This document shows, piece by piece, positions 7,996 through 15,906 of a stretch of 64,000 nucleotides of DNA. Position 1 is the stretch's first letter, and the number at the start of each line of letters is the position of its first letter. Below the pieces are notes generated by a model. It made no database searches, was not told the origin of the DNA, and saw nothing but the letters and a program-made list of their open reading frames with translations. The stretch spans positions 1-64,000 of the forward strand of contig NZ_CALPDD010000005.1 in NCBI RefSeq assembly GCF_943193205.1, read 5' to 3'. A program made the position numbers and the translations under genes. The DNA comes from Alistipes muris (lineage in GTDB: Bacteria > Bacteroidota > Bacteroidia > Bacteroidales > Rikenellaceae).

Positions 7996-8044
7996 ACTAA
8001 AAAAGTGAATCGACCAAAGAAAACGACGAAAAATGTTGCGAAAA

Positions 8045-8809
8045 CTATGGTTCGTCGGTGCGAATCCGTCCGCAGAGGGGGTCGAAAGAGAGCCCGGCGC
8101 CTGCGAAAAGCCGCTCGATCAACCCGCTGGCGGCCATCTCGGCGGCGGGCAGATGGTGTAGGGCGGGGGTGTCGATGAGCAGCACTGAATCGCACAGCGA
8201 AAGGGCGATGTCGAGGTCGTGGGTCGAAAAGAGAATGCACTTGCCCTCGTCGTGGGCGAGCCGCCGGAGCAGCGACGCCAGCGCGTAGCGGTTGGGCAGG
8301 TCGAGGAACGCCGTGGGCTCGTCGAGGAGGATGACGGGGGTGTCCTGGGCCAGCGCCCGGGCGATCATGGCCCGCTGGCACTCGCCGTCGGAAAGGGTCT
8401 CCATCGGCTTGCGGGCGAGGTCGGCGATGCCGACCGTTTCGAGCGCGTGCCGGACGGCGGCCCGGTCGGTCTCCTGCATGCGGCCGAACCAATTGGTGTA
8501 GGGGGCGCGGCCGAGGGCGACCATGTCCTCGCAGGCGAGGTTGGCGATGCGGACCTTGTCGGTGGCGACGAACGAAACGGTGGACGCCAGCTGTCTGGGA
8601 TTGAGCGCGGAAACCGGCGTGCCGCAGAGCCGGACCTCTCCGCCCTCAGCGGGCCGCAGCCCGGCGATGACCCGCAGCAACGAACTTTTTCCGGTGCCGT
8701 TGCGGCCGATGAAAGCGGTGAGCGATGCGCGCGGAATCTCGGCCGAAACCTCTTCGAGCAGCACGCGCGGCCCGTAGGCCAGCCGGATATGATGCAAGGA
8801 AATACTCAT
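8045..8809 (-). CDS. ABC importer ATPase, FecE/BtuD type
   Basis: A 254-residue ATPase from ATG 8809, overlapping the permease stop by 4 nt (ATGA). It has Walker A GRNGTGKSS (about 35-43), the signature LSDGECQRAMIARAL, which differs from LSGGQ by Asp, Walker B VILLDEPTAFLD, and the switch His in FSTHDLD. It powers uptake through the neighbouring FecCD-type permease; substrates of such systems are cobalamin, ferric siderophores or haem. No TonB receptor is next to it to decide. It is the last gene of the three-gene operon. Confidence 0.93.
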   Translation of the reverse strand: MSISLHHIRLAYGPRVLLEEVSAEIPRASLTAFIGRNGTGKSSLLRVIAGLRPAEGGEVRLCGTPVSALNPRQLASTVSFVATDKVRIANLACEDMVALGRAPYTNWFGRMQETDRAAVRHALETVGIADLARKPMETLSDGECQRAMIARALAQDTPVILLDEPTAFLDLPNRYALASLLRRLAHDEGKCILFSTHDLDIALSLCDSVLLIDTPALHHLPAAEMAASGLIERLFAGAGLSFDPLCGRIRTDEP

Positions 8810-9810
8810 CCGAAGAAACTGCGGTTGCGAACGACGACGAGGATGACGACCGGAATGCCCATCAGCGCGGTGATGCTGTTGATGGGCAGGGCCAGCGTTT
8901 TGGCCAGCAGGTCGCAGCCGAGCAGCAACGATGCGCCTGCGAGCATCGAGGCGGGCATCAGCGTGCGGTGGTCGGCGCGGCGGAACAGCATGCGCGCGAT
9001 GTGGGGAACGGCCAGCCCGACGAAGCCGACGGGACCGCAGAACGCGGTGACGGTGCCGGCGAGCAGGATGGTGGAGAGGAAAATCAAGGCCCGTGCGCGC
9101 GGGATATGGAGCCCCATGGTGCGTGCGTAATTTTCGCCTAAGAGCAGGAGGTCGAGGGGCTTGATGACGAGGACCGCGAGCACGAGCCCGACGCAGACGA
9201 CGGGTGCGAGCAGGGCGAGCTGCGGCCCCGTGACGTCGCCGAGCGAGCCCATGGTCCAGACGACGAACGACTTGAGCGCGGCCTCGTTGGAGAGGTACTG
9301 CATGATTTCGACCACGGCGCCGATGCCCGAACCGAACATGATGCCGAGAATCAGAATCACCATGATGTCGTGGATGCGGCGGCTGACGGCCATGACGACG
9401 GCCAGCACGGCCGCCGACCCGAGCCAGGCCGCCCCGGCGACGCCGAGCGAGCGGACGGCCGAATGGCCCGCAATGCCCAGCAAAGGAGCGCCCAGGAGGA
9501 ACAGCGCGACGCCGAGACTGGCCCCGGCGCTGACCCCGAGGACGTAGGGCCCGGCGAGCGGGTTGCGGAACAGGGTCTGCATCTGGAGCCCGGCCGCGGC
9601 GAGGGCGGCCCCGGCCAGCAAGGCGGTGACGGCTTTCAAGAGCCTGATGTTTAGCACGATATTGCGAACGGTAGAGTCGGATTCGGCACCTGTGAGCGCA
9701 CCCCACACCTCGCCGGGCGACAGAGCGACCGACCCCACGGCGAGGTCGGCGGCGAAGAGTGCCGCGGTGGCGAGGGCGAGCAGGACGAAGACCAAGGCCG
9801 AACGGGACAT
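8806..9810 (-). CDS. ABC importer permease, FecCD/BtuC family
   Basis: A 334-residue inner-membrane permease with about ten hydrophobic segments. Family landmarks are RLLKAVTALLAGAALAAAG, the QTLFRNPLAGPYVLGVSAGA block near residue 78, and the cytoplasmic loop GPVGFVGLAVPHIARML that touches the ATPase. It starts at ATG 9810, 1 nt after the binding-protein stop, and overlaps the ATPase start by 4 nt. The set forms a type II importer for a metal chelate. Confidence 0.94.
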   Translation of the reverse strand: MSRSALVFVLLALATAALFAADLAVGSVALSPGEVWGALTGAESDSTVRNIVLNIRLLKAVTALLAGAALAAAGLQMQTLFRNPLAGPYVLGVSAGASLGVALFLLGAPLLGIAGHSAVRSLGVAGAAWLGSAAVLAVVMAVSRRIHDIMVILILGIMFGSGIGAVVEIMQYLSNEAALKSFVVWTMGSLGDVTGPQLALLAPVVCVGLVLAVLVIKPLDLLLLGENYARTMGLHIPRARALIFLSTILLAGTVTAFCGPVGFVGLAVPHIARMLFRRADHRTLMPASMLAGASLLLGCDLLAKTLALPINSITALMGIPVVILVVVRNRSFFG

Positions 9811-9811
9811 G

Positions 9812-10981
9812 CTACCGGAGCTGCTTGTAATAGGTGAGTGTATCGCAACCGAGCGCGGGGTGGAAAATGGCGGCGAGGTCGCGGAGAATGAGGTCGGGGT
9901 GGGTGGCGCCCGATTCCCAGAAATCGGACCCTCCGGCGAAGGTCTGCCGACGGTTATTGTTGAAAACCTGTCTGTTGCGCACGACGGGCAGGTCGGCGAA
10001 CTTCGGATTCTGCGCCTGGAGCTCGGCGAGCGAATTGCACCCGCCGACGTTGAGCCATACATCGGCGTCGGCCGCGAACAGATAAGCCTGCTCCATGTCG
10101 ACGGGCCGCGAGGTGTTGCCGTCGTCGGAGACGGTGAAGGTGTCGCCCCCTGCATCGCGGATGAGCTGCACCATGTAATTGCGGGCGGGCGGCATGAACC
10201 ACGTGTCGCGGTAGGGGGTATTGAGCAGCACTTTGGGGAGCGTGACGACGTCGGGATGCGCCTCGCCGACATGCGCGCGGACACGCTGTGCGACGGCGTT
10301 GTAACGCGCGGCGATGCCGTCGAAAACCTCCTTGCCGCGGTCGTGACAACCGCACAGCTCGGCGGCGACCATCAACCATTCGGCCTTGCCCAAAGGCGAG
10401 GGTTCGAGGTAATCACCTATATATATATAGGGAATCTTCAGCTCGCGGAGCTTGCCGGTCAGTACGCTGTTTTCGCCGTAGACGCCGTAGAGCAGAACGA
10501 CATGGGGACGCATGGCGGCCAGCAACTCGAAATCGAGGTTGGTATCGTAGCCGATGTCGCGGACTTCGCCGCACAGACGATGCTCGCGGATGTAGGGGTT
10601 GGCGATGTAGTCGATGCCCGAAACGCCCTTGATGCGCCGGACCTCGCCGAGGGCGTCGAACAACGCCACGTGGCTGGAAGATAAGCAGACGACGCGCTGG
10701 ACGGGAGCCTTGACTGCCTGCCCGTCGAACCCGGCGGGCACGGGGCTGTCGTCATGCAGAACGAGCAAATGCTGTTCCTCCTGCTCGGCGCCCTGCCACG
10801 GATTGCGGACGGTGACCAACGTGGTGCTGTCATGGGCGGTACCGCGGATGTCGAACCCCGTGGCGTAGGCGGGGGTATAGACTTCGCGGCAGAAATCGGC
10901 GGCGGAATAGTTTTTGCGGCCGCTGCATGCGGCGGCCGCGAGGGCCGCGAGGACTGCCAGGAATATCTTCTGTGCTTTCAT
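9812..10981 (-). CDS. ABC importer substrate-binding lipoprotein, BtuF/FepB type
   Basis: A 389-residue protein from ATG 10981; the TTG three codons upstream lies inside the promoter box. Lipobox LAAAACSG anchors it to a membrane. The helical-backbone (class III) binding fold is suggested by RVVCLSSSHVALFDALG, a central long helix region and NVGGCNSLAELQA in the second lobe. It captures a chelated metal or cobalamin and delivers it to the FecCD permease. The N-terminal 90 residues before the fold are longer than in BtuF, as is common in Bacteroidetes homologues. Confidence 0.9.
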   Translation of the reverse strand: MKAQKIFLAVLAALAAAACSGRKNYSAADFCREVYTPAYATGFDIRGTAHDSTTLVTVRNPWQGAEQEEQHLLVLHDDSPVPAGFDGQAVKAPVQRVVCLSSSHVALFDALGEVRRIKGVSGIDYIANPYIREHRLCGEVRDIGYDTNLDFELLAAMRPHVVLLYGVYGENSVLTGKLRELKIPYIYIGDYLEPSPLGKAEWLMVAAELCGCHDRGKEVFDGIAARYNAVAQRVRAHVGEAHPDVVTLPKVLLNTPYRDTWFMPPARNYMVQLIRDAGGDTFTVSDDGNTSRPVDMEQAYLFAADADVWLNVGGCNSLAELQAQNPKFADLPVVRNRQVFNNNRRQTFAGGSDFWESGATHPDLILRDLAAIFHPALGCDTLTYYKQLR

Positions 10982-10987
10982 CGACTT

Positions 10988-10995
10988 CAAAAGTA
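10988..10995 (-). promoter_or_regulatory. Promoter -7 box TACTTTTG for the BtuFCD-like operon
   Basis: TACTTTTG on the minus strand matches TAnnTTTG and ends 6 nt before the ATG of the binding-protein gene. Transcription would therefore begin essentially at the start codon, so this message looks leaderless. Confidence 0.65.
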
Positions 10996-11036
10996 GAAAA
11001 AATTCCGCATAAATTGTTGTTTTCTCAAAAATATGC

Positions 11037-11044
11037 TATATTTG
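11037..11044 (+). promoter_or_regulatory. Promoter -7 box TATATTTG for tRNA-Pro
   Basis: TATATTTG matches TAnnTTTG and lies 29 nt upstream of the tRNA-Pro 5' end. Confidence 0.65.
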
Positions 11045-11073
11045 CAGTCCCAAACCGAAAGGTTTCGGGTAAT

Positions 11074-11148
11074 CGGGGCGTAGCTCAGTCCGGTTAGAGT
11101 ACACGTCTGGGGGGCGTGTGGTCGCTGGTTCGAATCCAGTCACCCCGA
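11074..11148 (+). tRNA. tRNA-Pro (anticodon GGG)
   Basis: Cloverleaf: D stem GCTC/GAGT, anticodon stem CACGT/GCGTG around loop CTGGGGG (anticodon GGG), T arm GCTGG-TTCGAAT-CCAGT, discriminator A, no encoded CCA. The acceptor stem CGGGGCG/CACCCCG has one C-A mismatch at its sixth pair. The T arm and 3' acceptor strand adjoin island 1, so the 3' end may have been replaced by element-derived sequence. Confidence 0.9.
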
Positions 11149-11155
11149 CAACAGA

Positions 11156-11198
11156 AAAAGCACTGATAATCCAACGGTTATCGGTGCTTTTCTTTTTT
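11156..11198 (+). terminator. Intrinsic terminator after tRNA-Pro
   Basis: AAAAGCACTGATAA pairs with TTATCGGTGCTTTT (one G-T pair) and is followed by CTTTTTT. It lies 8 nt past the tRNA. Confidence 0.85.
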
Positions 11199-11221
11199 AT
11201 CCGCACCTGCCGAAAATGAGC

Positions 11222-11267
11222 GGTTGACGCCACGGTTGACGCGAAAAAGTCAACCAAGAAGTCAACC
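11222..11267. promoter_or_regulatory. Symmetric four-site GGTTGAC array before the integrase
   Basis: GGTTGAC occurs at 11222 and 11234, and its complement GTCAACC at 11249 and 11261. The repeats are 12 bp apart within each pair and the pairs face each other about a centre near 11244. The array ends 7 bp before the integrase ATG. It is likely a binding site for a DNA-binding protein (integrase arm sites, excisionase or repressor); which is not known. Confidence 0.6.
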
Positions 11268-11274
11268 GAATCCG

Positions 11275-12495
11275 ATGAAAACATCCGTTTCCGTCGTTTG
11301 TTACAGGTACAAGGTACTTGCAAACGGAGAATCTCCGCTGATGCTCCGCATTTCCAAAGAGGGCCGCCGCACGATGAAAAGTCTGGGCGTGTCGGTCGAT
11401 CCCAAATTCTGGAATTTCGACACCAACCAACCCAAGCCCAATTGTCCGAATCGGGCGTTGATTCGTCAAATCGTACTGAAATACGAAACCGAATACAACG
11501 GCAAGATTCTGACGAAAGAGATCAACGAAGAAGAATTTACCCCGCAGACGATTGTAGCCGAACAAAAGGAGCGCATCAAGGTGCAGACCGTCGAGGAAGT
11601 CTACAAAACGATTATTGCTGAGTTGAAAGAACGGGGGAGTGTCGGCACTGCCTATGCCTATCTGAACTCCTACAACGTGTTGAAATCCTTTAATCGGGAC
11701 AAACCGCTCAATTTCACGTTCAGCCGTATCGATGCCGATTATCTGGAACGATTCGAGGAGTGGATGCGGGCACGGGGGAATAAAGATACGTCGATGAGTT
11801 TTCAGATGCGCACTCTGCGGGCCGTGTTCAATCGGGCGATTAAGTCGAAAGCCGTTGCCCGCGAGAAGAACCCGTTCGCCGACTATAAGATTAGCCGATT
11901 CAACACCCGCACCCCGAAACGGGCTTTGAGCAAGGCGGATGTAATGAAAATCGTCGATGCGGATTGTACGGCGGAAAGCGATTTTTGCCGACTGGCGCAA
12001 AACGTCTTTACGTTCTCTTATTTGTGCGGGGGAATTTCATTCGTCGATGTGGCGAATCTGACACCCGATAATATCATAGACGGGCGGCTGTCGTACAAGC
12101 GCCAGAAGACACACGGGACGATCGATATTCCGCTGTCGGAAAAGGCGATGCGAATTGTAGACGGCTATGCCGAAGTCTGCGAACGGTCGGGCTATCTGTT
12201 TCCGATACTCGATTCGCGCAGGCATACGACGCCGATGCAGAAACGGAATCGGGTGCATAAAGTCTGCCACCAAGTCAATACCGAATTGCGCCGATTAGCC
12301 TGCAAGTTGAATATTTCGGGAGAGGTAACGACTTATGTTGCAAGGCATAGCTTTGCTACCGTATTGAAGAAATCGGGTGTAAATATCGGCATCATATCCG
12401 AGGCGTTGGGCCACCATAGTCTGAAAACCACACAGATTTATTTAGGGGCATTCGAGAATAGCCAAATCGGCGCGGCAATGGCCAATCTGTTATGA
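11275..12495 (+). CDS. Tyrosine recombinase, IntDOT-like (island 1 left)
   Basis: A 406-residue integrase from ATG 11275; the upstream extension would cross the GGTTGAC array. It has an N-terminal arm-binding region with GVSVDPKFW, a SAM-like core-binding domain (about 110-200) and a catalytic domain with ARHSFAT (Arg II), LGHHSLKTTQIYL (His and the Tyr nucleophile). The first catalytic Arg is replaced: the motif reads CGGISFVDV. CTnDOT integrase is known to lack that Arg, so the change fits this family and does not mean it is dead. It lies just downstream of tRNA-Pro and probably moves island 1. Confidence 0.92.
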   Translation: MKTSVSVVCYRYKVLANGESPLMLRISKEGRRTMKSLGVSVDPKFWNFDTNQPKPNCPNRALIRQIVLKYETEYNGKILTKEINEEEFTPQTIVAEQKERIKVQTVEEVYKTIIAELKERGSVGTAYAYLNSYNVLKSFNRDKPLNFTFSRIDADYLERFEEWMRARGNKDTSMSFQMRTLRAVFNRAIKSKAVAREKNPFADYKISRFNTRTPKRALSKADVMKIVDADCTAESDFCRLAQNVFTFSYLCGGISFVDVANLTPDNIIDGRLSYKRQKTHGTIDIPLSEKAMRIVDGYAEVCERSGYLFPILDSRRHTTPMQKRNRVHKVCHQVNTELRRLACKLNISGEVTTYVARHSFATVLKKSGVNIGIISEALGHHSLKTTQIYLGAFENSQIGAAMANLL

Positions 12496-12565
12496 CGAAA
12501 AATCGGACCGACTTTGTCGCGGGGTCTTAAAATAGCCCCTCTGTCAAAGTTGGTCCTACTCTTTT

Positions 12566-12607
12566 AAGGGATTATCCGTTTGCATCGGGTAGTCCCTTTT
12601 CTTTTTT
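12566..12607 (+). terminator. Intrinsic terminator after the integrase
   Basis: AAGGGATTATCCG pairs with CGGGTAGTCCCTT (G-T pairs allowed) around TTTGCAT, followed by a T-rich run. It lies 70 nt past the integrase stop. Confidence 0.75.
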
Positions 12608-12669
12608 CTGCGGTCGGTGGTTGCGGCGGAAAGCGGAATTTTGTAAATTCGTTGAAACAATTACCGCTT

Positions 12670-13602
12670 ATGACCGAACTTGCAGGCTCGAAAGGCTGTT
12701 TGGCTACCGATACCCGCTCCTTACGGGAAATCGCTCCGTTGCTGGAAAACTATTTCGGCATTACGCTGGGTTACCTTACCAATGAAATCGAATCGAGTAC
12801 AGGCAAACATGCCGCCAAAGCGATTCAAGAGGATCACAAGATATATTTGCCGACCAACCGTTTCGATTACGATGCTTATATGGAGTTGTTCGGAGAAACG
12901 CCCCTTTTGACCGACCGATTGCGGGAAGCCCTTTTATTCGTGGCTTACATCATTACTGACCGCAAATTCAACGAAGAAGATTTATACGAGCGCGGATATT
13001 GGGAAGATTGGAACACCTATAAAGGCGAATGGGCGAAACTGATGCTATTTATGGAGCATATGGAACAACGGGCATCCATTCCCGCCAAGAAAGATGAATT
13101 ATCCCCGACCTCAATCACCCTCCGAGCCGACAATGGAATTGTAGAAAAGAGTACCATCCCGAATACCGATAACTGGTTGTTCCGTCTGATCCGAAAGGAA
13201 CTCGCCGATTATTTCCCCGACATTCGGACCGCCGAGGAAGCACGGCAGGAATTGGACCGCCGCAAACCGTCGGCAGGAGCTAAGCGAATGAATGCTATCT
13301 ATACGATTATCGAGTATGGAATCTATCGAATGCTTCATGAAGAAAACGCCATCCCCGAAAAGCCCGATATACCGAACGAACTATGTGCGTTGATTCACGA
13401 CTTTACGCGACTGACAGGATGCTATCCGACCAATAAAGGATGGGACGGAAATTATAGTCCCGATTTGATTCGAGTAGGTTTGCAATATACGGGAAAAGTC
13501 GTGCGGAAGATCGGCGAAAAGCGCATACCGAAATTTCCACCAGTTAGCTTTGGAACAGTACATATTGTAACGGATAATATCGTTCGGAACGAACTTTTCT
13601 GA
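12670..13602 (+). CDS. Unknown protein of island 1, 310 residues
   Basis: I chose the ATG at 12670 (MTELAGSKGCLATD); the longer frame to 12580 starts inside the integrase terminator. The protein is soluble, mostly helical in appearance and rich in charged residues, with LRREIA-like and WLFRLIRKELADYFPDI segments. No enzyme motif, membrane helix or HTH is evident. Position directly behind the integrase suggests an element accessory or regulatory protein. A terminator follows 20 nt after the stop. I do not recognise the family. Confidence 0.75.
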   Translation: MTELAGSKGCLATDTRSLREIAPLLENYFGITLGYLTNEIESSTGKHAAKAIQEDHKIYLPTNRFDYDAYMELFGETPLLTDRLREALLFVAYIITDRKFNEEDLYERGYWEDWNTYKGEWAKLMLFMEHMEQRASIPAKKDELSPTSITLRADNGIVEKSTIPNTDNWLFRLIRKELADYFPDIRTAEEARQELDRRKPSAGAKRMNAIYTIIEYGIYRMLHEENAIPEKPDIPNELCALIHDFTRLTGCYPTNKGWDGNYSPDLIRVGLQYTGKVVRKIGEKRIPKFPPVSFGTVHIVTDNIVRNELF

Positions 13603-13623
13603 CGCTCTTATATATAAGGGTGT

Positions 13624-13650
13624 AAGGGATGCTTCACGGCGTCCCTTTTT
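13624..13650 (+). terminator. Intrinsic terminator
   Basis: AAGGGATGC pairs with GGCGTCCCTT around a short loop, followed by T residues. Just upstream, CTTATATATAAG (13607-13618) is a perfect 12-bp palindrome. Confidence 0.7.
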
Positions 13651-13675
13651 CGTGTTCGGACCGCACCCGTCTGCC

Positions 13676-13700
13676 ATGTCATGACATCGTGACATGACAT
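13676..13700. repeat. Nested palindromes ATGTCATGACAT
   Basis: ATGTCATGACAT is a perfect 12-bp palindrome, and its outer half recurs inverted 9 nt later, so the 25-bp segment has an 8-bp outer inverted repeat as well. It lies in the 320-bp gene-free gap 13603-13923, which otherwise holds two terminators. It may be an operator or an origin-type site. Confidence 0.5.
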
Positions 13701-13753
13701 ATCAACTGACAGATTTTCAGTAATTTTATGCGTTTTTGCAAGCCCTTTGACAG

Positions 13754-13779
13754 CAGACCTAATGAATAGGTCTGTTTTT
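13754..13779 (+). terminator. Terminator-like hairpin
   Basis: CAGACCTA pairs with TAGGTCTG across five bases and is followed by five T. No annotated gene ends just before it, so it may shield or attenuate the gene at 13924. Confidence 0.6.
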
Positions 13780-13923
13780 GGGGGTTATTGTCTATTTTTC
13801 AAAGTCTGCCAAAGGTGGGATTTGTGTGAGTTTTCTGTTCGCAACCGAGTTGGAAATAGAATCGACGAGGTTGTGGGAAGAAGCCGATGCCCGTAGTAAA
13901 GTAGGCATAAAATTAAAAAAACA

Positions 13924-14277
13924 ATGACTATTAAAAGTCAAATTAAACGGGCGAATCTCGCCTATTTGAAAGAAGCCGTCAAGAACGGCTACCGCATGAG
14001 CATTGTGCTTGAATATGACGGTAACTATTATTACCGAGTACGGGTGCACGAAGCGGATGCAACGGTCATGTTCCTGATGTACCTCAATGCCGAGGTTTAT
14101 GCGACGGTACAGCGAATGCTGGGTTGTCAAACGATTCTATCCGTCGCAACTGGCCGATTCAATCTTTCGCACGCCGATAGTTTAGTTGCTTTTCGCGGAA
14201 TGTCCGTGTTGAAAATGCGGATGCTCCATGCCTTGAATATCTTTTACAAGAATGTTTCACTTACCTATGCACGATAA
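13924..14277 (+). CDS. Unknown protein of island 1, 117 residues
   Basis: MTIKSQIKRANLAYLKEAVKNG starts after an A-rich stretch (AATTAAAAAAACAATG). The sequence is basic at the N terminus, with a Tyr-rich strand (YDGNYYYRVRV) and a C-terminal helix. There is no membrane segment or known motif. It converges with the 214-residue gene and overlaps its end by 21 nt, which is unusual for two real genes and hints that one end was created by recombination. Function unknown. Confidence 0.6.
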   Translation: MTIKSQIKRANLAYLKEAVKNGYRMSIVLEYDGNYYYRVRVHEADATVMFLMYLNAEVYATVQRMLGCQTILSVATGRFNLSHADSLVAFRGMSVLKMRMLHALNIFYKNVSLTYAR

Positions 14278-14901
14278 CAGAATGCTGACAGAAACCTTAA
14301 ACATCGACAAGGGGCAATGGTCGGCGGGTGTCGGGTCGAAGCCAGTGCGGCTGCGCTGGGCGGCTCGGCGTTTCTCGGCTTGGGCCAGCAATTCCGCTTC
14401 GCGCTTCTTGCGCTGCGTCTCCTCCGTCTGCCGGTGACGGGTGTAGTCGGCGATTTCGGTAACGGTAGACCGGACTTCGGTAATACGGGTCAGCAGCTCG
14501 TCCGCAGGGGTGTCTGCCGGATAACGGGCGAAAAGATACTCGAACGTCTTGTCGATGCGGCGCTGCTCCTTGGCCGAGATGGAACCGTAGGCGAGCCGAC
14601 GGTCGTACTCCTGCTTTTTGCCGGCGATGTATCGCCGCGCTTCGGCGGTGGATAGGTTGCGATGTTCGATTTCGCACTCCATGTAGTGCAGCGAAAAACG
14701 GTTGTCCTTGAACATTTCGGCAGCGAATGCCAGCCAGCTTACCACGCTGACCGCTCCGTACAGCACCCATGCGACCGCCTGCCATACATCGCCGAGCCAT
14801 CGGCTCTTGGCATTTAATCGGGTGCGAATAGCTTGCAACCGCTCGCGGATTTTGCGGTTGGTGCGTCGGTGCGACATGCGTATGTATTCGATGTGGGTCA
14901 T
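14257..14901 (-). CDS. Unknown single-helix membrane protein coupled to RhuM gene
   Basis: A 214-residue protein, MTHIEYIRMSHRRTNRKI, with a basic N terminus, one hydrophobic segment (AWVLYGAVSVVSWLAFAA, about 43-60) and then a long charged coiled-coil-like region (AEARRYIAGKKQEYDRRL to KKREAELLAQAEKRRAAQR). Its ATG overlaps the RhuM gene stop by 4 nt, so translation is probably coupled and the two proteins may act together. The C-terminal 25 residues overlap the opposite gene. I do not recognise the family. Confidence 0.65.
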   Translation of the reverse strand: MTHIEYIRMSHRRTNRKIRERLQAIRTRLNAKSRWLGDVWQAVAWVLYGAVSVVSWLAFAAEMFKDNRFSLHYMECEIEHRNLSTAEARRYIAGKKQEYDRRLAYGSISAKEQRRIDKTFEYLFARYPADTPADELLTRITEVRSTVTEIADYTRHRQTEETQRKKREAELLAQAEKRRAAQRSRTGFDPTPADHCPLSMFKVSVSILLSCIGK

Positions 14902-15893
14902 GGCTGTTTCTTGGCAGCTGCTTGCAGGTCGGCTTCGAGTTCGGCAAGACTTGCGCGGCGCTCCTCTTCACGTAAACGACCCTTGTAGGCATCGAGTTGT
15001 TGAGCTGCGATGCTTTCAGCTACCTTGTGGCTGATTTGCCCGGCATGTTCGAGCAGTTCGCGCCCGTTGATGACCAGAATATCGTTCAGCTTCTTGATCC
15101 AGTCGGCCATATACATGGGTATCTGCCGCCGCGCCTGACTTTCGGCGAAGGCGAGGTATTGTTCGACCAGCAGTCCGAGGTCTTTCATTTCGTCTTCGGT
15201 CAGGTAGTTCTTGGCGGTTGCGGCATCGGCTTTGGTAATGCGCCGCGGGTCGCTTTTGTCGCAGGAGGTCATGCCCATCATCGGCAGGCGGGCATCGGCG
15301 CGGCGGGCGACCAGTTCGGCGGCTGTCTGGCTGCTGATGGCCCACAGCAGTTTGTTCTGCACGATTTTGAAAAACTCGACCGTCTTTTCGGCTTTCGGGT
15401 CGTAGTCGATGCTCGTCGTGTAGATGTCCTTGACCTTTTGGTAGAACACCCGTTCCGAAAGGCGGATTTCGCGGATGCGCTCCTGCAACTCGTCGAAATA
15501 GTTCATCGACTTGCCCGACTTCATCCGTTCGTCGTTCAGCGCGAAGCCCTTGATGAGGTACTCGCGCAGCACCTGCGTCGCCCAGATGCGGAACTGCGTG
15601 CCTTGATGCGATTTCACGCGGTAGCCGACCGAAATAATCACGTCGAGGTTGTAGTAGTTCGTGTCGTAGCTTTTGCCGTCGGCGGCAGTTGTTGCAAAAT
15701 TTGCAACAACTGAATTCTCGCTCAACTCGTGCTCCTCGAAAATGTTCTTCAAGTGGCGCGAAATCACGGATTTGTCTCTGTCGAACAGCGTTGCCATCTG
15801 GCCTTGGGTCAGCCAGACGGTCTCCTCGCCCATGCGGACGTCGATTTTGATGCTCCCGTCGGCCGAGCGGTATATCAGCATTTCGTTCTCCAT
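14898..15893 (-). CDS. RhuM-family (virulence RhuM) protein
   Basis: The 331-residue protein matches the RhuM pattern: an N-terminal DNA-binding-like domain with WLTQGQMATLFDRDKSVISRHLKNIFEE (about 28-55), DTNYYNLDVIISVGYRVKSHQGTQFRIWAT (about 78-107), and a helical C terminus with a charged tail. RhuM proteins were first noted on a Salmonella pathogenicity island and are scattered on mobile elements; their biochemical role is unclear. Here it is coupled to an unknown membrane protein and lies between that gene and the second recombinase, so it is probably cargo or a regulator of the element. Confidence 0.9.
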   Translation of the reverse strand: MENEMLIYRSADGSIKIDVRMGEETVWLTQGQMATLFDRDKSVISRHLKNIFEEHELSENSVVANFATTAADGKSYDTNYYNLDVIISVGYRVKSHQGTQFRIWATQVLREYLIKGFALNDERMKSGKSMNYFDELQERIREIRLSERVFYQKVKDIYTTSIDYDPKAEKTVEFFKIVQNKLLWAISSQTAAELVARRADARLPMMGMTSCDKSDPRRITKADAATAKNYLTEDEMKDLGLLVEQYLAFAESQARRQIPMYMADWIKKLNDILVINGRELLEHAGQISHKVAESIAAQQLDAYKGRLREEERRASLAELEADLQAAAKKQP

Positions 15894-15906
15894 AGCATAA
15901 AGATAG

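Noticed and set aside
14297-14992. 231-codon minus-strand frame overlapping the membrane gene and the RhuM gene
   Set aside because: It is Arg/Pro/Gly-rich in the manner of a frame shadow, lacks a plausible start context and competes with two overlapping genes that have coherent domains.
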